In this document: piece by piece, positions 15,217 to 24,173 of the stretch
Numbering within the stretch: position 1 is the stretch's first letter
Layout: each line of letters starts with the position of its first letter
NCBI RefSeq assembly: GCF_900114245.1
Contig: NZ_FOSK01000004.1
Location: 186,001-250,000, forward strand
Length of the DNA stretch: 64,000 nucleotides
Direction: 5' to 3'
Source of the DNA: Pseudovibrio ascidiaceicola
GTDB lineage: Bacteria; Pseudomonadota; Alphaproteobacteria; Rhizobiales; Stappiaceae
The notes under the pieces: model-generated
The model's input: only the letters and a program-made list of their open reading frames with translations
Databases searched by the model: none
Told to the model about the DNA's origin: nothing
Program-made: the position numbers and the translations under genes

Positions 15217-16416
15217 TTAGTTCAGAGCCTGCTGAAGCGCGAATGCATCGCCTTCGACCTTAAACAGGCCGTAGGAACCAGGAACGTCACCTGCATTGTC
15301 GAAGTTTAGGTCGCCAGAAGCGCCCTTGTAGTCGATGTCTTTGCCAGCTGCGATCAGCTCGACTGCTTTCTTCCATTCACCTGGAAGAACAGCTTCGCCC
15401 TGTCCGTTGGACACAGCAGCCATCGCTTCAGAAACCTTCGCAGCCTCGCCACCAGCTTTTTCCAGAGCCAGAGCCATCAGGAATGCAGCATCGTAGGAGT
15501 TGGATACGAAGATTGCATCCGGGTTGCCGCCAACGGACTTGTAAGCTTCGTTGAAGAGCTCAAGGCTGTTGGACTTCTCGCCTACTGGAGAAGAAGCAAT
15601 GAAGGTGGTCAGGTTTTCTGCGCCGAGTTCACGGATGATTGCGTCAGACTTCATGCCGTCGCCGCCAACGAAGTTGGTGAAGAAGCCGTTTTCCAGTGCC
15701 TGACGCAGGATAGTCAGGCCAGTGCCATCACCGTAATCGAAGATTACAAGCGTATCTGCGCCACCACGGGACAACTCAGCAAGGTTGGAACGGTAAGATG
15801 CCTTACCTTCTTCATGTGCTGAATATCCAGCGATCTCACCGCCATTTGCTTCAAATTCAACTTTGAAGGCATTTGCCAGACCGCTGCCATAGTCGTTGTT
15901 GAGGTAAGCAACAGCAACTTTCTTTGTGCCGAGGTTCAACAGCGTACGAGCGAGAGAGCGGCCCTGGAAGTCATCGGAAGGTACTGTACGGAATACCTGA
16001 CCTTTGTCTTCCAGACCTGTGATTTCAGGGGAAGTGCCTGATGGCGTGATCAGAGTAATACCAGCCGGAACGGTCACAGAGTTTGCAACTGCCAGAACTG
16101 AACCGGAGCAATGTGGGCCGATAAGACCTGCAACCTGCTCAATGTTTACTAGCTTGGTAGCGGAATCCACGCCGTTCTGTGGGTTACACGCACTATCGCC
16201 TACAACAGCTTCGAGCTTCTGGCCTCCCAGAATGCCGCCCTGCTCGTTCACCTGCTGAATTGCCAGCTTTGCAGAGTCCAGCATTGGTGGAGCCATAGCC
16301 GCGATTGGGCCAGAAATGCCTCCTAGAAGACCGACTTTTACATCAGCCTGAACAGCGTTGGATGCAAGTGCAGTAGCGCTGAACAAGCCTGCTGCCAATG
16401 CGATTTTCTTAAGCAT
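15217..16416 (-). CDS. LivK-like branched-chain amino-acid ABC transporter substrate-binding protein
   Basis: A 399-residue type-1 periplasmic binding protein. Signal peptide: MLKKIALAAGLFSATALAS with cleavage near VQA-D. The LivK/LivJ fold is recognised from VKVGLLGGISGPIA, GGQKLEAVVGDSACNPQNGV, ITPSGTSPEIT and VAYLNNDYGSGLANAF. It is the last gene of the livG-livF-livH-livM-livK operon, 81 bp after livM. LivK-family proteins bind aliphatic, aromatic or modified amino acids and aromatic acids. Adjacency to kynA/kynU makes tryptophan, kynurenine or anthranilate plausible ligands; this is inference only. Confidence 0.9.
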   Translation of the reverse strand: MLKKIALAAGLFSATALASNAVQADVKVGLLGGISGPIAAMAPPMLDSAKLAIQQVNEQGGILGGQKLEAVVGDSACNPQNGVDSATKLVNIEQVAGLIGPHCSGSVLAVANSVTVPAGITLITPSGTSPEITGLEDKGQVFRTVPSDDFQGRSLARTLLNLGTKKVAVAYLNNDYGSGLANAFKVEFEANGGEIAGYSAHEEGKASYRSNLAELSRGGADTLVIFDYGDGTGLTILRQALENGFFTNFVGGDGMKSDAIIRELGAENLTTFIASSPVGEKSNSLELFNEAYKSVGGNPDAIFVSNSYDAAFLMALALEKAGGEAAKVSEAMAAVSNGQGEAVLPGEWKKAVELIAAGKDIDYKGASGDLNFDNAGDVPGSYGLFKVEGDAFALQQALN

Positions 16417-16497
16417 CAGTTCACCTCCAAAGAGCCCTGCTTCAAATACTATCCGGATTGACCAGGGCGTTAAAATTGATTTCCATGAGTGCTGGCG

Positions 16498-17478
16498 TTA
16501 CTTCGCTGCACTTTCTTGTTTTTGAAAGGTTTTGACTTCTGGACTGCCAGCTGTTCCCTGAGGTTCCGGCAAGATTCCTTCCGGTCTGAACCGGAGGACC
16601 AATTGCAGAAGCAAGCCAATGATGAATACGCGCATGTATTTGGCTTTAATGGCGTATTCTGTTGGCAGTTGATCCGTTACAAACTCTGACGCAGACCAGA
16701 TGATCCAGACAACAGCAACGCCGAGAAGGGCTCCGCGGTTGTTACCTGAACCGCCGAGGATCAACATAATCCAGATCAGGAATGTGGCGATCATCGGATC
16801 AATGGCTTCTGGGGTTATGGACCGGTTAAAGTGAGCAAACAGCGCCCCACCAAGTCCCATCACAGCAGCACCGAAGATGAACGCTTCCAGACGACGAGCC
16901 TTAATATCCTTACCCATCGCAGTTGCCGCGTCTTCGTTGTCACGGATACCGCGCATCATGCGTCCCCAAGGCGCAGAGATCTGACGCTCGATAGCCCAGT
17001 ACACGACGAGCACGATGGCAAAGACGAGAGCGAGATAAGCCAACTGAGAATAGAGATAAGACAGATCACCAAATGGACGTGGGATCTTGTTCACACCACG
17101 TGCGCCACCTGTCATCCAACCTTCTGACTTCACGACAAGACGTATGATCTCCGCCACGCCGATTGTCGCGATTGCAAGATAATCAGAGCGGAAACGCAAG
17201 CATACCTTGCCGATTGGCCATGCAATTGCGCCAGCGGCGATCATCGCGCCGATCCAACCGACAACGACAGGTAGCTGGTAGCCACCCAGATGAACAGCGG
17301 ATTCTGGCGCTGTGAGCAGTGCGGATGAATAAGCTCCAACAGCGAAGAAGCCCGCAATACCTGCGTTAAAGAGACCGGAAAAGCCCCATTGAATGTTAAG
17401 ACCGAGGGCCAGAAGGGAGTAAATGCCGATAAAGATCGCCATGAACACCGCGTAGTTAAGCAGACCGATGAGTTCCAT
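16498..17478 (-). CDS. LivM-like branched-chain amino-acid ABC transporter permease
   Basis: A 326-residue inner-membrane permease with about eight to nine helices. The family signature is clear: LNIQWGFSGLFNAGIAGFFA near residue 30, then RFRSDYLAIATIGVAEIIR and LMLILGGSGNNRG-type sequence (LILGGSGNNRGALLG). It pairs with LivH to form the translocation channel. It lies 14 bp downstream of livH on the same strand. Confidence 0.93.
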   Translation of the reverse strand: MELIGLLNYAVFMAIFIGIYSLLALGLNIQWGFSGLFNAGIAGFFAVGAYSSALLTAPESAVHLGGYQLPVVVGWIGAMIAAGAIAWPIGKVCLRFRSDYLAIATIGVAEIIRLVVKSEGWMTGGARGVNKIPRPFGDLSYLYSQLAYLALVFAIVLVVYWAIERQISAPWGRMMRGIRDNEDAATAMGKDIKARRLEAFIFGAAVMGLGGALFAHFNRSITPEAIDPMIATFLIWIMLILGGSGNNRGALLGVAVVWIIWSASEFVTDQLPTEYAIKAKYMRVFIIGLLLQLVLRFRPEGILPEPQGTAGSPEVKTFQKQESAAK

Positions 17479-17492
17479 AGTTCATCTCCCTC

Positions 17493-18365
17493 CTACAGAA
17501 CTTTACCCTTGAGCAAGCCGGTTGGCCGCACAAGAAGGATGAGCAGGAGGATCGCAAACGCCATAGCGGCCTTGTACTCTCCCGGGATAAACAGAACAGA
17601 TGTTTCTTCAGCTATGCCAACAATTAAGCCACCGATCACGGCACCTTCTACGCGACCAACACCGCCAAGAATTGCAGCTGCGAACATTGGCAGAAGCATT
17701 GTCCAGCCCATGAGCGGTTTCAGCTCTGTGTTGATGCCGAGGAAGAAACCGGAGGCAGCGCACAAGATGCCTACAATACCCCAAGTCAGCATTGTAATTT
17801 TGCGGTTATCGACACCCGAGAGCAACGCAAGGTCAGGGTTGTCAGACATGGCACGCATGGCCTTGCCCCACTTGGTTTTCTGCAGAAACGCCCACAATAC
17901 GCCGACAATCACGAACATTGCTATGATGGTGTAGATCTCACGATCACGGATGCGGATGCCCCAGTAATCGTCAGGTCTGACGATACCACGGGTGTAGGTT
18001 TCCGTATCAACACCCCAAACCACCTGAACCACGGCACGCAGCATCAGAGCGATACCCAGTGAAGACATCACTACGATGATCTTTGGGCGCTCGGAGAGAT
18101 AGTCGTAGAATAGCTTGTCGATGCCGATGGCCATAAACGCGCAAACAACCATAGCAACGGGAAGAGCAACCCAAGGGCTAACTCCGAAGATGGTCACCAC
18201 TCCGAGGGCTGCAAATGCGCCGAGCGTTGCGAGGTCACCGTGCGCAAGGTGCGCAAATCTCAAGATACCGAATACCAGCGTGATACCAACTGCGCCCAAA
18301 GCGTAGATTGAGCCCAGTACGATCCCCGGCATGAGGTAAAAATTGACGAATTCCATGAATGGCAT
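17493..18365 (-). CDS. LivH-like branched-chain amino-acid ABC transporter permease
   Basis: A 290-residue permease with about eight helices. Recognisable family segments are GSIYALGAVGITLVFGILRF, FAHLAHGDLATLGAFAAL, RPKIIVVMSSLGIALMLRAV and AAAILGGVGRVEGAVIGGLI. The ATG at 18365 follows GGGAAAATCC. It lies 14 bp after livF and would dimerise with LivM. Confidence 0.93.
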   Translation of the reverse strand: MPFMEFVNFYLMPGIVLGSIYALGAVGITLVFGILRFAHLAHGDLATLGAFAALGVVTIFGVSPWVALPVAMVVCAFMAIGIDKLFYDYLSERPKIIVVMSSLGIALMLRAVVQVVWGVDTETYTRGIVRPDDYWGIRIRDREIYTIIAMFVIVGVLWAFLQKTKWGKAMRAMSDNPDLALLSGVDNRKITMLTWGIVGILCAASGFFLGINTELKPLMGWTMLLPMFAAAILGGVGRVEGAVIGGLIVGIAEETSVLFIPGEYKAAMAFAILLLILLVRPTGLLKGKVL

Positions 18366-18379
18366 TGGATTTTCCCTTA

Positions 18380-19150
18380 TTACCCGCCGAGGAACATTTC
18401 AGCGACTTCACGATCTGCGAGCAGCTCTTGCCCTGTTCCTTCATGCCGGTTGCTTCCAGCTGCAAGAACGTAGCCTTTGTCAGCAAATGCCAGCGCTTGC
18501 TTGGCGTGCTGCTCTACGAGCAAGATCGAAAGACCTGCATCACGCAGGTTGCGGGTGATCTCAAAAATTTGCTCCATGTATTTTGGAGAGAGACCAGCGG
18601 TCGGCTCATCCAGCAAGAGCAAAGACGGGTTGAGCATCAATGCGCGGCCCATTGCCACCATCTGACGTTGACCGCCAGACAGGTTTCCAGCCAACGCACT
18701 GCGGCGCTCTTTGAGATCAGGGAACAGGGTGTAGACCCTTTCCAAGCTTTCAGAAATGTCACCTTTCCGAAGGAAGGCCCCCATTTCGAGGTTTTCGTGA
18801 ATGGTCATCTCACGGAAGATGTTGTTGACCTGAGGAACGTAACAAACACCGTGTTGTACAATACGGTTTGGCTTCCAGCCTGCGATGTCTGTTCCGTTGA
18901 CGACAATAGAACCGCCACGGACCTTCAGAAGACCAAAGATCGCCTTCATCGCTGTCGACTTGCCAGCTCCATTCGGGCCGACGATTACAACAATTTCCTG
19001 CTCGGTTACTTGCATGTCGACACCCTGTAGGATGTCCGCATCGCCATATCCGCCACGAACACCAGTCATAGTGAGGATTGGTTTGCCGGAGTACTTTTGT
19101 TGCACGGAGTTCTTTGACATTGGTTGCTCTGCAATTGCTTGAGACGTCAT
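18380..19150 (-). CDS. LivF-like ABC transporter ATP-binding protein
   Basis: A 256-residue ATPase. Walker A is GPNGAGKST, the Q-loop region YVPQVNNIFREMT, the ABC signature LSGGQRQMVAMGRAL, Walker B LLLLDEPTAGLSP and the switch His in LLVEQHAKQAL. An N-terminal extension of about 25 residues precedes the ABC domain; a second ATG at residue 11 (MSKNSV) could also start it. Its ATG overlaps the livG stop (TAATG), so LivF and LivG are made together and would form the ATPase heterodimer. Confidence 0.93.
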   Translation of the reverse strand: MTSQAIAEQPMSKNSVQQKYSGKPILTMTGVRGGYGDADILQGVDMQVTEQEIVVIVGPNGAGKSTAMKAIFGLLKVRGGSIVVNGTDIAGWKPNRIVQHGVCYVPQVNNIFREMTIHENLEMGAFLRKGDISESLERVYTLFPDLKERRSALAGNLSGGQRQMVAMGRALMLNPSLLLLDEPTAGLSPKYMEQIFEITRNLRDAGLSILLVEQHAKQALAFADKGYVLAAGSNRHEGTGQELLADREVAEMFLGG

Positions 19151-19923
19151 TAGAGTGCAGCCTCCCCAACCGTTTCACCGAGGTAAGCTTCAAGCACCCG
19201 CGCATCAGAACGAACGGTCTGGAAATCGCCTTCGATCAAGACAGAGCCTTCCGCCATACAGATGACAGGATCGCAGAGCTTCTCAATCATCTCCATATCG
19301 TGCTCAATCAGGACAAATGTGTAGCCGCGTTCCTGGTTCAGGATTTGGATTTTATCTTCAAGGCGGCGTAGCAATGTTCTGTTAACACCAGCGGCTGGCT
19401 CATCCAACAGCACCAGCTTTGCGTCAGTCATCATTGTACGGCCAAGCTCAAGAAGCTTCTTCTGCCCGCCAGACAGATTACCTGCACGCTCATTTACAAC
19501 ATGAGACAGCTCCAGAAAATCCAGTGTCTCCAAAGCTTTCTGGCGTACTTTTTCTTCTTGCTTCTTCACGCTGCCAAAGCTGAGCCAGTTCTGGAATAAG
19601 TTCTCACCTTTTTGAGAGGGCGGAACCAACATGAGGTTTTCGAGAGCTGACAGACGATGAAACTCATGCGGGATCTGAAATGTGCGTACCAAGCCCTTAT
19701 GAAACAGCTGATCAGAGCTGAGGCGCGTTACATCTTCTCCCAAAAATTTAATTTTTCCAGCAGTTGGCTGAAGAGCACCAGCAATCAAATTAAACGTTGT
19801 GGTTTTACCAGCTCCATTTGGACCGACTAAACCTGTGATTGTGCCCTTTTGAACCGAAAATGAGCAATTATTGACGGCTCTAAACCCGCCGAATTGCTTC
19901 GACAGCTGTTCGATTTCCAGCAT
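19150..19923 (-). CDS. LivG-like ABC transporter ATP-binding protein
   Basis: A 257-residue ATPase from the ATG at 19923, which follows GGGGGATAATA. Walker A is GPNGAGKTT. The signature is LSGGQKKLLELGRTM, Walker B LVLLDEPAAGVNR, and the switch region TFVLIEHDMEMIEKLCD. It is the first gene of the liv operon. The 318 bp upstream of it, between livG and kynA, holds the presumed promoter and a long inverted repeat (20134-20185). Confidence 0.93.
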   Translation of the reverse strand: MLEIEQLSKQFGGFRAVNNCSFSVQKGTITGLVGPNGAGKTTTFNLIAGALQPTAGKIKFLGEDVTRLSSDQLFHKGLVRTFQIPHEFHRLSALENLMLVPPSQKGENLFQNWLSFGSVKKQEEKVRQKALETLDFLELSHVVNERAGNLSGGQKKLLELGRTMMTDAKLVLLDEPAAGVNRTLLRRLEDKIQILNQERGYTFVLIEHDMEMIEKLCDPVICMAEGSVLIEGDFQTVRSDARVLEAYLGETVGEAAL

Positions 19924-20133
19924 TATTATCCCCCCAGACTGCAAAGGACTGGCGTTTTATTGTTGTCAAGCACCTACCTAATGCCCTTAGTAGCATATTA
20001 TTTCAAGGCAGGATTCCGCGCCATTTGCAGCCTAATCACTCGATTATTGTGGTTCTATCTGGACAAGTTGAGTGAAACTTTCCAGATTCCACCTCCTAAC
20101 AACCTTCCCATAAGTTGCGAGGAAATAGCTTCG

Positions 20134-20185
20134 ACTGCGCATATATTGCCTGAAACATATAGATAATTCCACTTATATGCGCAGT
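20134..20185. repeat. 12-bp perfect inverted repeat between kynA and livG
   Basis: ACTGCGCATATA (20134-20145) and TATATGCGCAGT (20174-20185) are exact reverse complements 28 bp apart. They lie upstream of the liv operon and downstream of kynA. They could be paired regulator sites or an RNA hairpin. No T run follows in the kynA direction, which argues against a simple terminator. The rest of 19924-20241 shows no gene. Confidence 0.6.
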
Positions 20186-20241
20186 TTGAAGTGTTTTTAG
20201 AACAAAATAATTTCACAAATTAGGTAATTTTCGCAGCAATC

Positions 20242-21084
20242 TTACAGATCGCTGCGTACCTGCCAAAGTTCTGGAAACAGCACAGTATCCAACATTTTTT
20301 TCAGGTATGGTGCACCAGAGGTGCCCCCGGTGCCCATTTTGCTTCCAATAATACGCTCTACGGTTGTGAGATGATTGAATCGCCACCGCCGAAAAAAGTC
20401 CTCAAAGTCGATTAGCTTCTCTGCTAGATCGTAGAAATGCCAATTATCACGTGGATTGCGATATATTATTTCCCAAGCCTTCTGAACTGACGCATCAGTT
20501 GTGTATGGCTTAGTGACGTCCCGGTTGAGTACTTCATCGGATATTTCGAAGCCTGCACGCGCAAGAGCACGCACCATCTGATCATAGATACCTGGAGCCT
20601 CGTAGATCTGATGAAGCCATGCTGAGACCTCCGGCATATGCTCATGTGGTTTCATCAGGGCTGGATTTTTGTTGCCAACCACAAACTCGATGGCACGGTA
20701 CTGGTAGCTCTGAAACCCAGATGACTTACCAAGGCTATCACGAAACGTAGTGTAATCGCTTGGTGTCATAGTGCGCAGAATGTCCCATGCACTGTTGAGC
20801 TGCGCGAAGATCTTGTTGACGCGAGCCATTAGCTTTGAAACCTCAGCAAACTCATCCGCTGCCAAAGCTGAGCAAGCCTCCGACATCTCGCGGATCGCCA
20901 GTTTCATCCAAAGTTCTGCCGTTTGATGCTGAATGATAAACAGTAGTTCATCATGAGCTTCGGTCAACGGAGCTTGCGCACCCAACACGTCAGGAAGACG
21001 AAGGTAATCGCCATAAGACATGTTTTCTTTGAAAGAGAGCTCAGCCCCATGATGCTCTAATTTGCGATCAATACTCTCAACCAT
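20242..21084 (-). CDS. kynA: tryptophan 2,3-dioxygenase
   Basis: A 280-residue haem enzyme that opens the indole ring of L-tryptophan to N-formylkynurenine. Family segments: MSYGDYLRLPDVLGAQ, HDELLFIIQHQTAELWMKL, SFRDSLG-type TTFRDSLGKSSGFQSYQYR and the C-terminal GTGGTSGAPYLKK. By analogy with the Xanthomonas enzyme, the haem ligand is His238 (RFNHLTTVER) and substrate contacts are His53, Tyr111 and Arg115. It lies 2 bp downstream of kynU. The intermediate formamidase is not encoded nearby. Confidence 0.95.
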   Translation of the reverse strand: MVESIDRKLEHHGAELSFKENMSYGDYLRLPDVLGAQAPLTEAHDELLFIIQHQTAELWMKLAIREMSEACSALAADEFAEVSKLMARVNKIFAQLNSAWDILRTMTPSDYTTFRDSLGKSSGFQSYQYRAIEFVVGNKNPALMKPHEHMPEVSAWLHQIYEAPGIYDQMVRALARAGFEISDEVLNRDVTKPYTTDASVQKAWEIIYRNPRDNWHFYDLAEKLIDFEDFFRRWRFNHLTTVERIIGSKMGTGGTSGAPYLKKMLDTVLFPELWQVRSDL

Positions 21085-21086
21085 GC

Positions 21087-22319
21087 TTATGTAACCTTGC
21101 TTTTTTGGTGGTATTCCGGCTTATCCCAGAGATCACCTGCAATAATTTCTTCAAGAATTTCAGCAGCTTTATAAACTTCTGCAAAGGAGAGGTACAAAGG
21201 AGCAAACCCGAAACGGATGATGTTTGGTGCTCGGAAGTCTCCAATCACTCCACGATCAATGAGCGCTTGCATGACCGCATAGCCCTGCTCATGGCGGAAT
21301 GAAACTTGTGAACCGCGCTTAAGCGGATCAATTGGTGACGCAAGTTCCAAATTAGGACAGCGGCGCTTGACCTCGGAAATGAACAACTCACTCAATTCGA
21401 TGGATTTGCCCTGCAATGCCTCCAAAGAGGTTTCATCGAAGACATCCAAAGATGCATCCAGAGCGGTCATGGCAAGAACCTGAGGCGTGCCAACTCGCAT
21501 CTGGTCTGTTTTCGCAGATGGGGTGTATCCCAGATCAAAGGCAAACGGCGCATCGTGCCCCATCCAACCCGTTAGCGGATTGCCTGAATGACTTTGATGT
21601 TCGGGTGCTACATAAACAAATGCCGGAGCGCCGGGACCACCATTCAGATATTTGTAGGAGCAACCAACAGCAAAGTCCGCTTTCGCTTCCTTCAGGTGGA
21701 CCGGGAAAGCACCTGCAGAATGGCAAAGGTCCCACATCGCCAATGCACCAACGGAATGCGCTTTTTCAGTCAGCGCTTTCATGTCGTGTTTGCGGCCCGT
21801 GCGGTAATCTACCTCGGTGAGCATCATGACTGCAACAGTCTCATCAAGAGCGGCTTCAACCTCTTCCGGAGCGGCCAGACGCAACTCTATATCGCCGCCG
21901 GTCAGTTCTTTCAGACCTTGCGCCATATAAAGGTCAGTCGGAAAATTTCCAGTATCGGAGAGGATAACTTTACGGTCTGGGCGCATCTTGATGGCAGTCG
22001 CCAGAACTTTAAAGACATTAAGAGAGGTGCTGTCAGCGCAGATCAAAGTTCCATCATCAGCTCCAACGAGCTTTGCAATTCGGTTTCCAACTTTGCTTGG
22101 CAGGTCAATCCAGCCGTGGCAATTCCAGCCTTTGATGAGACTTTTACCCCATTGCTCTTCGACTGCACTGGCTAAAGCCGTAGACACATTCTTAGGTAAA
22201 GCCCCCAGTGAGTTTCCGTCCAGGTAGATAATCCCATCAGGAATTGAGAAAAGCTGGCGCAAACGAGCGAGCGGGTCAGCTCCATCTCTTTGCTCAATGC
22301 TTACTGCATCCAGTTCCAC
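21087..22319 (-). CDS. kynU: kynureninase
   Basis: A 410-residue PLP enzyme that cleaves kynurenine to anthranilate and alanine. Markers are YLDGNSLG near the N-terminus, NFPTDLYM, the MWDLCHSAGAFPV aspartate stretch, and the PLP lysine K223 in CSYKYLNGGPGAP. Length matches the family (about 410-420). It is the first gene of a kynU-kynA pair. Formation of N-formylkynurenine by KynA upstream in the pathway, but from the downstream gene, implies the operon serves tryptophan catabolism rather than NAD synthesis (no kynurenine monooxygenase here). Confidence 0.95.
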   Translation of the reverse strand: MELDAVSIEQRDGADPLARLRQLFSIPDGIIYLDGNSLGALPKNVSTALASAVEEQWGKSLIKGWNCHGWIDLPSKVGNRIAKLVGADDGTLICADSTSLNVFKVLATAIKMRPDRKVILSDTGNFPTDLYMAQGLKELTGGDIELRLAAPEEVEAALDETVAVMMLTEVDYRTGRKHDMKALTEKAHSVGALAMWDLCHSAGAFPVHLKEAKADFAVGCSYKYLNGGPGAPAFVYVAPEHQSHSGNPLTGWMGHDAPFAFDLGYTPSAKTDQMRVGTPQVLAMTALDASLDVFDETSLEALQGKSIELSELFISEVKRRCPNLELASPIDPLKRGSQVSFRHEQGYAVMQALIDRGVIGDFRAPNIIRFGFAPLYLSFAEVYKAAEILEEIIAGDLWDKPEYHQKSKVT

Positions 22320-22698
22320 TATCAGCCCCCTATTATCGTTTTTATGATCACACTCTTTTTGGCATCAAATCAATACCGAGCTGCGATTCCATTTTTTAAT
22401 ATTTCAAGTTTAAAGTAATTTTAGCAACAGTCTTGCCATGAAGTCTAGGTAAAAAGTATTATCTGGAAATTTCAGAACAAATATTCTAAATATGTAGAAA
22501 AGGAAATAAATCTCGCTCAATCGGGCTGCAATCACAGCGATATCTTGCAATAGCGCTGAAAAAATATAAGCAGTACACTAGATAGTTAGGGGCAGATCCA
22601 ACTTCCTACCAGAAACAAAGGAAAACTCTGCTCACGGCTGAAGATCTGGATCAAACAAAAAATGGAACAAGGCCGGATCACTGTTAAGGAAGAAACCC
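22320..22698. other. 379-bp divergent intergenic region kynU/Nudix
   Basis: AT-rich gap between divergent genes that must hold promoters for kynU and the Nudix gene. I see no repeat, RNA gene or open frame that I can support. Confidence 0.5.
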
Positions 22699-23157
22699 AT
22701 GAAGAGTGCCCTTAGAAAGACAGAGGCACAAGTCTGGCCAGAACCAAAACGCCAGTTTGCTGCACTGCCTTTCAAGAAGAATAAAAAAGGTAAACTACAA
22801 ATTCTTCTGATCACATCCCGCGAAACCAAGCGCTGGGTTCTCCCTAAAGGCTGGCCAATGAAGGATCTCACTGGTGGAGAAGCGGCCGAGCAGGAAGCCT
22901 TCGAAGAAGCTGGCATTAAAGGTGAGCTGACAGATCAAGCTGCGGGCATTTATCATTACCCTAAGCTTCGAGTCACCAAAGAGCCGATTCCTTGCCGCGT
23001 GAAGGTTTTTCCGTTGGAAGTGACTGAAATGCTCGAGGATTGGCCAGAGAAGGACGAACGCACGCGGAAATGGTTCTCCGTGAGCGATGCTGTTCATGCC
23101 GTTGATGAGCCGGAACTGAAGGCTCTGCTGGCAAACTGGTCACCTGAGAAAAACTAG
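22699..23157 (+). CDS. Nudix hydrolase
   Basis: A 152-residue protein of the subgroup with the KGWP lead-in (VLPKGWPMKDLTGGEAA) common to diphosphoinositol-polyphosphate-type Nudix hydrolases. The Nudix box ends in QEAFEEAGI, where the usual Arg of the REUxEE core is Gln. The two metal-binding Glu remain. It would hydrolyse a nucleoside-diphosphate-linked substrate; substrate unknown. It is divergent from kynU and convergent with an ABC permease gene 15 bp away. Confidence 0.85.
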   Translation: MKSALRKTEAQVWPEPKRQFAALPFKKNKKGKLQILLITSRETKRWVLPKGWPMKDLTGGEAAEQEAFEEAGIKGELTDQAAGIYHYPKLRVTKEPIPCRVKVFPLEVTEMLEDWPEKDERTRKWFSVSDAVHAVDEPELKALLANWSPEKN

Positions 23158-23172
23158 GTAACAGCCTGGTTG

Positions 23173-23928
23173 TTAGGCATGCTCAGCCTTAAAGCGACGT
23201 TCCAGCCAACGAACCCCCTGTGAGACAATCAGGATCAACACCAGATACTCCAGCACAAGGACGCTGTAGATTTCGAGTGGTCGATATTCTGTGACGACTA
23301 GCTCATTTGCACGCCTTGTAAGGTCTTGCAGGCCAATCACAGATACCAAACTCGACATTTTCAGCATGTAGACAAGTTGGTTCCCAAGCGGTGGCAGCAT
23401 ACGGCGGATCGCGAGTGGGAGAATGATAAAACGTAAACGCTGAAAATAGCTCAATCCGAGCGAACGGCCCGCTTCGATCTGTCCCTTATCGACTGACTGT
23501 ATACCTGCTCTGAAGATTTCAGCCTGAAATGCACTGTCTGACAAGGCAAGAGCCAGTACACCCGCCCAAAATACGTTGATCGAGATGTTTGCGACAACAG
23601 GCAAGCCGTAATAGACCCAGAAGATTAGCACCAGACTTGGCACTGAGCGCACCACTTCAACGTAAGTTCTGTTAAAGGCAACTCCGTACTTATTCTCTGA
23701 GAGCCCCGGCAGAGCAACAATAAGGCCAACAAACATAGAGATCGCGATTGCAGTGAGCGAGACGCTGACAGTTTCTTGCAGCCCGGCGATCATGAAACCG
23801 AGATTGACTCTTCCTGTCTCAGTATTTGGTGAGACTACATACCAGCCCCACTGATCTCCAGTGCAGCCCGCCAAAACGAATGCCAATGCGACGAGCACTG
23901 CTGCATTTCGGAAATTCAAGGTATCCAC
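23173..23928 (-). CDS. polar amino-acid ABC transporter permease with lipoprotein-like N-terminus
   Basis: A 251-residue permease of the HisM/GlnP family. The EAA loop is SAFQAEIFRAGIQSVDKGQ through EAGRSLGLSYFQ. About five helices follow a first hydrophobic segment. That first segment ends in the lipobox-like LAGC (Cys about 22), followed by TGDQWGWYVVSPN, which would make the mature N-terminus periplasmic. The gene is divergent from a binding-protein gene 245 bp away. No ATPase gene is present in the neighbourhood, so the ATP-binding subunit must be encoded elsewhere. Substrate not predictable. Confidence 0.87.
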   Translation of the reverse strand: MDTLNFRNAAVLVALAFVLAGCTGDQWGWYVVSPNTETGRVNLGFMIAGLQETVSVSLTAIAISMFVGLIVALPGLSENKYGVAFNRTYVEVVRSVPSLVLIFWVYYGLPVVANISINVFWAGVLALALSDSAFQAEIFRAGIQSVDKGQIEAGRSLGLSYFQRLRFIILPLAIRRMLPPLGNQLVYMLKMSSLVSVIGLQDLTRRANELVVTEYRPLEIYSVLVLEYLVLILIVSQGVRWLERRFKAEHA

Positions 23929-24173
23929 CTTCCAAATTTAAGAAGGCTGCCAACGGAAGCAAAACACGTAAGCAGCTCATGTATCTGCCTCAACACAGAT
24001 AGATTGCCGGACACAAAACCTAGAGTGTCGTGCGCTCTTATACAAATCTTATAGGGACTTACCGCACACAATAAGTTGAAGTTGGTTTTCTCTCAAAAAA
24101 CAGCGTTGTAGTTATCGCTAAAATGACTAGGTTTGGACTGGGCCAGATTCCAACTGCGTTTCAAGGAACTTTC

